From Bacteroidales bacterium (GTDB lineage Bacteria; Bacteroidota; Bacteroidia; Bacteroidales; P3), in contig WQWA01000007.1 of NCBI GenBank assembly GCA_009785505.1, forward strand, positions 1 to 62,784: a stretch of DNA of 62,784 nucleotides, written 5' to 3'. Positions 58,975 to 62,784 of this stretch are shown here, one piece after another. The translations under genes were made by a program, and so were the position numbers. Numbering within the stretch: the first letter of the stretch is position 1; every line of letters starts with the position of its first letter. The notes beneath the pieces are model-generated. The model was not told the origin of the DNA. It saw nothing but the letters and a program-made list of their open reading frames with translations, and ran no database searches.

Positions 58975-59162
58975 TAGCAAGCGGATTCCTCGACTACGCG
59001 TACTTCTTACGCTTCACTCGGAATGACGGGCAAAGCGACACTCAAGGGGGTTAGATAAAAATGAGAGGTGGCTTTGCCACCTCTCATTTTTATCTATTTT
59101 TTCCTCTTTAGTCACCGTCATGTCAAGCGAGGCGAAGCCGAGTCGAGACATCCCCTTAGCTA
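58975..59162. mobile_element. 188-bp MITE-like composite repeat module, copy 2
   Basis: It has the same architecture as 28889-29075 but reversed. A left arm of the GTCATTCC type starts TAGCAAGCGGAT. A central hairpin lies at 59052-59096. The right arm is of the GTCATG type (CCGTCATGTCAAGCGAGGCG, then AAGCCGAGTCGAGACATCCC) and ends TTAGCTA. The arms align closely with copy 1, whereas the centre is unrelated. It fills most of the gap between the convergent DUF368 and acyl-CoA dehydrogenase genes. Confidence 0.7.
59052..59096. terminator. Central 21-bp hairpin of module 2
   Basis: Perfectly complementary 21-base arms (59052-59072 and 59076-59096) ending in GAGAGGTGGC and GCCACCTCTC enclose TTT. 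A and T runs on either side make it a strong bidirectional terminator candidate for the convergent flanking genes. Confidence 0.85.
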
Positions 59163-59206
59163 CATCGGCACGAACTACAAGTCCGCACCAGCGCAACAGA
59201 ATACAA

Positions 59207-59314
59207 CTATATTAGCCCTTCTGCAAACGCCTCATCCTCCGCAAAGAACAGATTATATCGCTCCGTGTTAAACTTTATTACATAGAAATTTGGATCTTCG
59301 GGACCGCTCCACAC
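59207..59314 (-). CDS. Possible 35-residue ORF or gene remnant after the dehydrogenase
   Basis: From GTG at 59314 the minus strand reads VWSGPEDPNFYVIKF, then NTERYNLFFAEDEAFAEGLI and a stop. The frame stays open upstream beneath the end of the acyl-CoA dehydrogenase gene (GGVQIIKK), with no ATG. The composition looks protein-like (aromatic and acidic, no low complexity), but I recognise no family. It could be the end of a lost gene or a small ORF with a GTG start. The rest of the 59163-59322 interval holds nothing else visible. Confidence 0.25.
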   Translation of the reverse strand: MWSGPEDPNFYVIKFNTERYNLFFAEDEAFAEGLI

Positions 59315-59322
59315 TTTTTTGA

Positions 59323-61035
59323 TTATTTGTACTCCGCCAAATCCTTAACTTCACACTCGTTGATCATAGCTTCGTGTTTAGCAATTTCAGCTTTACCCAT
59401 ACGAACGAACATTGTTGCAGACTTGGTGTAGCAAACACAACGATCAGCATCAATCAACAATAGATAACCCATTGTGATGTAACCTGCCATTTCAACCAAG
59501 CGGCGTGCGTGGAAATCCAAGTATTCGCCATCATTGGCATCTTGAACTTTTTTCACAGCAGCCTCATAACGTGCCGTCATTGCAATAAGTTCTTTGCGAA
59601 GATAATCAAACTCCGGTTTCAAAGGTGCAAGTTCGTAATTTTCTCTGAAAAGTTTAAGATAATTTCCATTGGTTACGTGGCGAATTGCCGCAACGGTCTG
59701 CAATTGCGAAGTTCCTTCATAAATCGTGGTAATCCTCGCATCGCGATACATACGCTCAATCGGATAATCTTTCATAAAGCCCGATCCTGCATGCACTTGC
59801 TGCGAGTCGTAACACACCTGATTAGCCCATTCACTCGTAAACATTTTCAACATCGGCGTAAGCATATCCGCAATGCGGGTGTGGTGTTTTCCATCTGCTT
59901 TTTCCTCCGGAGTGAGTGTGCGGCCATGCTCTTTTACAAGCATTTCATAGGATTTGTAAATGTCCACATAGCGAGCAGTTTCATACAAAAGCGAGCGTCC
60001 TGCATCAACTTTCGTACGCATCGAAGCCAATAATTCGTAAACTGCAGGGAATTTGATAATCGCTTTTCCAAATTGCTCACGTTCTTGTGCATACTTGAAA
60101 GCCTCGCGGTAAGCGGCTTCCGCCAACCCTACGGATTGTGCTCCAACGCCCAAACGTGCACCGTTCATCAACGACATCACGTACTTAATCAAACCTAATC
60201 TTCTCTCACCAACCAATTGTGCAGGCGCATTGGTAAACACCAGTTCCGCTGTTGGCGAGCCTTTGATACCCATTTTGTTTTCCAAACGACGAATGGTCAA
60301 ACCGCCATCTCTGCGATCAAAAACGAAGTACGACAACCCACGTCCATCAGTTGTTCCTTCTTCCGAACGAGCCAAAACTAATTTGATGTTTGCACCACCA
60401 TTCGTGATAAAACGCTTCACACCATTCAAACGCCAGCAGTTGCTTTTCTCATCCCAAGTAGCTTTGAGTTGAACGGCTTGCAAGTCGGAACCTGCATCAG
60501 GCTCAGTCAAATCCATCGAGCAAGTTTGGCCTGCATTGATTTGCGGCAGAAACTTTTGCTTTATTTCTTCCGAAGCAAATTCGTGGATGGTTTCGGCACA
60601 ATCTTGAAGTCCCCAAATATTTGCAAAACCTGCATCTGCACGAGATACAAGCTCGGCGGCCATCACGTAAGGCACCATCGAGAAGTTCAAACCATCATAT
60701 TTGCGTGGAAGGGACATACCGTAAAGTCCGGCTTGTGTCAAAGCATCGTGATTTTGCTGTGTTCCGGGAGCATATACAACTTCGTTATTTACGATTTTTG
60801 CACCTTCGTGATCCACGTCTTCTGCGTTTGGAGCGATAATTTCGCCACAGATTTCGCCAACGATTTCAAGCACTCTGTCGTAACTGTCCAAAGCATCTTC
60901 AAAATCCGCAGGAGCGTAGTCATATTTGCCTTTGTCGGCATAATTATTTTCTTTCAGATCCACACATTTCTTCATCATTGGATGATCAAGGTGGAATTTT
61001 AGAGATTCGTTGTCGCGGTAAAAATTATTTTCCAT
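59323..61035 (-). CDS. Acyl-CoA dehydrogenase family protein
   Basis: A 570-residue FAD enzyme with the dehydrogenase core and a C-terminal extension. Motifs are SMDLTEPDAGSDLQAVQLKA, GVKRFITNGG, NGARLGVGAQSVGLAEAAYR, YAQEREQFGKAI and IYEGTSQLQTVAAIRHVTNG. The catalytic base could be the Glu of IYEGTSQLQ. The extra 100 residues with an N-terminal lead of about 60 residues make it longer than the 380-residue butyryl-CoA dehydrogenase. It starts 2 bases after etfA and probably passes or accepts electrons through EtfAB. The substrate chain length is uncertain. Confidence 0.9.
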   Translation of the reverse strand: MENNFYRDNESLKFHLDHPMMKKCVDLKENNYADKGKYDYAPADFEDALDSYDRVLEIVGEICGEIIAPNAEDVDHEGAKIVNNEVVYAPGTQQNHDALTQAGLYGMSLPRKYDGLNFSMVPYVMAAELVSRADAGFANIWGLQDCAETIHEFASEEIKQKFLPQINAGQTCSMDLTEPDAGSDLQAVQLKATWDEKSNCWRLNGVKRFITNGGANIKLVLARSEEGTTDGRGLSYFVFDRRDGGLTIRRLENKMGIKGSPTAELVFTNAPAQLVGERRLGLIKYVMSLMNGARLGVGAQSVGLAEAAYREAFKYAQEREQFGKAIIKFPAVYELLASMRTKVDAGRSLLYETARYVDIYKSYEMLVKEHGRTLTPEEKADGKHHTRIADMLTPMLKMFTSEWANQVCYDSQQVHAGSGFMKDYPIERMYRDARITTIYEGTSQLQTVAAIRHVTNGNYLKLFRENYELAPLKPEFDYLRKELIAMTARYEAAVKKVQDANDGEYLDFHARRLVEMAGYITMGYLLLIDADRCVCYTKSATMFVRMGKAEIAKHEAMINECEVKDLAEYK

Positions 61036-61037
61036 GT

Positions 61038-62066
61038 CTATTTCGAATTTGCTTTGTAATACTTAATCATTTTTGGTAGAACTTCGTTCAAATCGCCGGT
61101 AATCACATAGTCTGCGATGGCATTGATCGGTGCGTTCGGGTCGGTATTGATAGAAATAATCTTTGCAGATTCTTCCATGCCTGCACGGTGCTGAACGGCA
61201 CCTGAAATGCCGCAAGCAATGTACAATTTCGGACGAACGGTTACACCGGTTTGTCCAACTTGGCGTTTGTATTCCACAAAACCACCATCAACAGCAGCAC
61301 GTGATCCGCCAACTTCGCCACCGATTACAGCGGCTAATTCGAACAATTTTTCAAAATTTTCTTTCGATCCAACGCCATAACCTCCGGAAACAATGATTCC
61401 TGCGTTTTTGATGTTGATTTTTTGTGCTTCGATTTGTCTGTCGATAATTTCACAAACAAAATCCGTGTCGCTTACCCATTTTTTCACATCAATCGGCTTA
61501 ACAACACCTTTATGATTTGCATCGAAAATTTCCATTTTCATCACACCTTCACGAACGGTCGCCATTTGCGGCCACTCATCAGGGTTGGGACAGATAATCG
61601 TTGCAATGATATTTCCTCCAAAAGCCGGACGAATTTGATAAAGCAGGTTTTCGTATGTTTTTCCTGATTTTTTGTCTTCGTGCGGACCAATTTCCAATGA
61701 AGTACAATCAGCAGTCAAACCACAACGTAGCGTGGAAGCCACACGCGGCGCCAAGTCGCGACCAACGGAACTTGCACCAAACAAAGCGATTTGGGGTTCT
61801 TCTTGTTTGAATAAATTTACCACAATCGAAGTGTGTGATAACGTTGAATATGGAAACAAACGCGCATCTTTCGCTTGATGAATGACATCTACGCCAAGCG
61901 GAAAGAGTTGTTTCTCCAAATCTTTGACCTCGTTGCCGATTACAACAGCCTCGAGATTTACACCTAATTGATTCGCCAATTTGCGACCTTTCGAGCAGAG
62001 TTCCAAACTCACATCGGCAATTTTTTGGTCTTCGTTGACTTCGCAATATACAAATACGTTTTTCAT
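61038..62066 (-). CDS. etfA: Electron transfer flavoprotein, alpha subunit
   Basis: A 342-residue subunit binding FAD and pairing with EtfB. The N-terminal half (MKNVFVYCEVNEDQKIADVS, ALFGASSVGRDLAPRVASTL) is followed by the FAD-binding C-terminal signature: AGIIVSGGYGVGSKENFEKL, GGSRAAVDGGFVEYKRQVGQ, TGVTVRPKLYIACGISGAVQ, HRAGMEESAKIISINTDPNA. The open frame runs on to 62159, but that extension (LSLSKG) is encoded by a palindromic repeat, so the ATG at 62066 is chosen. It lies between etfB and the acyl-CoA dehydrogenase gene. Confidence 0.94.
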   Translation of the reverse strand: MKNVFVYCEVNEDQKIADVSLELCSKGRKLANQLGVNLEAVVIGNEVKDLEKQLFPLGVDVIHQAKDARLFPYSTLSHTSIVVNLFKQEEPQIALFGASSVGRDLAPRVASTLRCGLTADCTSLEIGPHEDKKSGKTYENLLYQIRPAFGGNIIATIICPNPDEWPQMATVREGVMKMEIFDANHKGVVKPIDVKKWVSDTDFVCEIIDRQIEAQKINIKNAGIIVSGGYGVGSKENFEKLFELAAVIGGEVGGSRAAVDGGFVEYKRQVGQTGVTVRPKLYIACGISGAVQHRAGMEESAKIISINTDPNAPINAIADYVITGDLNEVLPKMIKYYKANSK

Positions 62067-62091
62067 TTTTTGATTTTTATTTTTTAATTTC

Positions 62092-62153
62092 GCTCCCTTC
62101 GACAGGCTCAGGGAGCGGGTTGTATCTCGGTGGCTGAGCCTGTCGAAGCCACC
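62092..62153. repeat. Paired nested palindromes between etfB and etfA
   Basis: GCTCCCTTCGACAGGCTCAG closing with GGAGC, and GGTGGCTGAGCCTGTCGAAG closing with CCACC, are two hairpins. Their cores TCGACAGGCTC and GAGCCTGTCGA are also complementary to each other, so the pair can form one larger stem. It lies in the etfB-etfA spacer and would be transcribed within the operon. Confidence 0.85.
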
Positions 62154-62162
62154 GTTCACCAG

Positions 62163-62784
62163 TTATCCAATTACATGAGAATCGATCAATTCTTTCATTA
62201 ATTTATTCATATCATCATCCGCCGGAGTAAGTTTTACCGAATCTTTTGCAGTAAGAACTACATTTTCGATCGCTTTTACTTTCGTAGGAGAACCTTTCAA
62301 ACCTAACTGTTCTGCATCTGTGGCCAAATCTGCTGCAGTCCACTCAGTAATATTAAGATATGGACAACTCTTAAACAATTCGGTATAGTCTCTATCCTCG
62401 GATTGAAGTTCGGTTGTGGTGCGAGCGTGTTTGTATTTCATCAATTTTTTCGCATGACGAGCACGACATTCGTCTGCCGAGCCATGCACTGTAACTACAG
62501 CAGGTATTGGTGCTTTCAAGATTTCAATTCCACGTTCTAAACGGCGTTTGATCGTAATTTTATTTTCTTTTAGATCACAACCCAAAAATTCTTCTGCATA
62601 GGTGATTTGCGGAATACCGAGTTTTTCGGCAGTTTGCGGACCAACTTGTGCAGTATCTCCGTCAATCGCTTGGCGGCCTGCAAAAATCAACTTCACCCCG
62701 CCCAATTTCTCGATGGCTTTGGCAATGGTGTATGACGTTGCCAAAGTATCTGCTCCGGCAAATTTCATGTCCGTAATCAAATAA
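62163..62784 (-). CDS. etfB: Electron transfer flavoprotein, beta subunit (5' end outside window)
   Basis: The last 206 or so residues of EtfB. The visible part begins YLITDMKFAGADTLATSYTI, then GGVKLIFAGRQAIDGDTAQV, GPQTAEKLGIPQITYAEEF and AVVTVHGSADECRARHAKKL, matching the AMP/FAD-domain region of EtfB. An in-frame TTG at 62780 is internal, not the start; about 100 more residues should lie beyond the window. Order etfB-etfA-acyl-CoA dehydrogenase suggests one unit for fatty-acyl or short-chain acyl-CoA redox chemistry. Confidence 0.92.
   Translation of the reverse strand, partial: YLITDMKFAGADTLATSYTIAKAIEKLGGVKLIFAGRQAIDGDTAQVGPQTAEKLGIPQITYAEEFLGCDLKENKITIKRRLERGIEILKAPIPAVVTVHGSADECRARHAKKLMKYKHARTTTELQSEDRDYTELFKSCPYLNITEWTAADLATDAEQLGLKGSPTKVKAIENVVLTAKDSVKLTPADDDMNKLMKELIDSHVIG

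Noticed and set aside
62156-62784. Upstream extension of etfA to 62159 and the in-frame TTG at 62780 as an etfB start
   Set aside because: The etfA extension is encoded by a repeat and precedes the conserved MKNVFVYCE start. The etfB TTG lies within a conserved internal segment, so the gene simply runs out of the window.
1-62784. tRNA and rRNA genes
   Set aside because: No acceptor-stem/T-loop patterns or rRNA signatures were recognised in the intergenic regions; a covariance search was not possible here.

Overview
This window looks like a chromosomal segment of an anaerobic, fermentative member of the Bacteroidetes, most likely order Bacteroidales. Three things point there. Most transcription units are preceded by the Bacteroidetes-type promoter (TAnnTTTG at -7, often with TTTG about 20 nt upstream). 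There are Bacteroidetes-restricted families (PorD/DUF4835, BatA-domain protein, DUF6913, DUF3667, DUF6722-like, Big_5 lipoprotein). Metabolism is ferredoxin- and hydrogen-based. No rRNA, tRNA or CRISPR array was recognised.

Layout. 1-3,640 (minus): a small peptide-export island with an HlyD-type adaptor, an HTH protein carrying a GG motif, a 70-residue double-glycine precursor peptide, a CPBP-family membrane protein, and the 5' part of a C39-peptidase ABC exporter that is frameshifted just after its catalytic Cys. An ORF6N relic lies among them, so the island seems to be decaying. 3,803-11,238: trimeric [FeFe]-hydrogenase genes (hydB-hydA-hydC), a divergent 55-residue ferredoxin, an acyl-CoA ligase and the maturase hydE. 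11,268-20,414: AbgT-type transporter, alpha-oxoamine synthase, P-loop kinase, a split transketolase with a porin-like gene between its halves, and clpC. 20,489-22,075: a strong candidate structured small RNA, converging on a BECR-fold nuclease-like gene, then a secreted EEP phosphatase/nuclease. 22,196-33,801: phosphate butyryltransferase, a fused glycogen synthase/phosphorylase, a lamin-tail surface protein, small membrane proteins, the 2-oxoacid:ferredoxin oxidoreductase korAB and a Big_5 lipoprotein. 33,883-46,620: DUF58/thioredoxin/BatA group, surE-lpxB-spoIID, comEC, dapA and a large metallopeptidase lipoprotein. 46,766-58,958: nucleoside transporter, thyA, pgk, ddh, an NPP-type phosphodiesterase, ribD, porD, recN, a TPR protein and a DUF368 protein. 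59,323 to the end (minus): acyl-CoA dehydrogenase with etfA and etfB (etfB is cut by the window edge).

How the genes fit together. Ferredoxin reduced by KorAB can feed the HydABC hydrogenase. Phosphate butyryltransferase and the acyl-CoA dehydrogenase/ETF set fit short-chain acyl-CoA fermentation. DapA and meso-diaminopimelate dehydrogenase give the short DAP route. PorD, and a surface protein with a CHU_C-like C-terminus, suggest a type IX secretion system.

The most unusual signals are mobile palindromes. Three roughly 28-nt palindromes sit inside hydE, the DUF58 gene and the BatA gene. All are in the same codon phase, and each adds about ten residues without breaking the frame. Two intergenic modules of 187-188 bp share terminal inverted repeats and conserved arms but have unrelated central hairpins, like a family of miniature transposable elements that carries terminators. 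The peptide island and the structured RNA next to the nuclease gene are the best candidates for undescribed systems.
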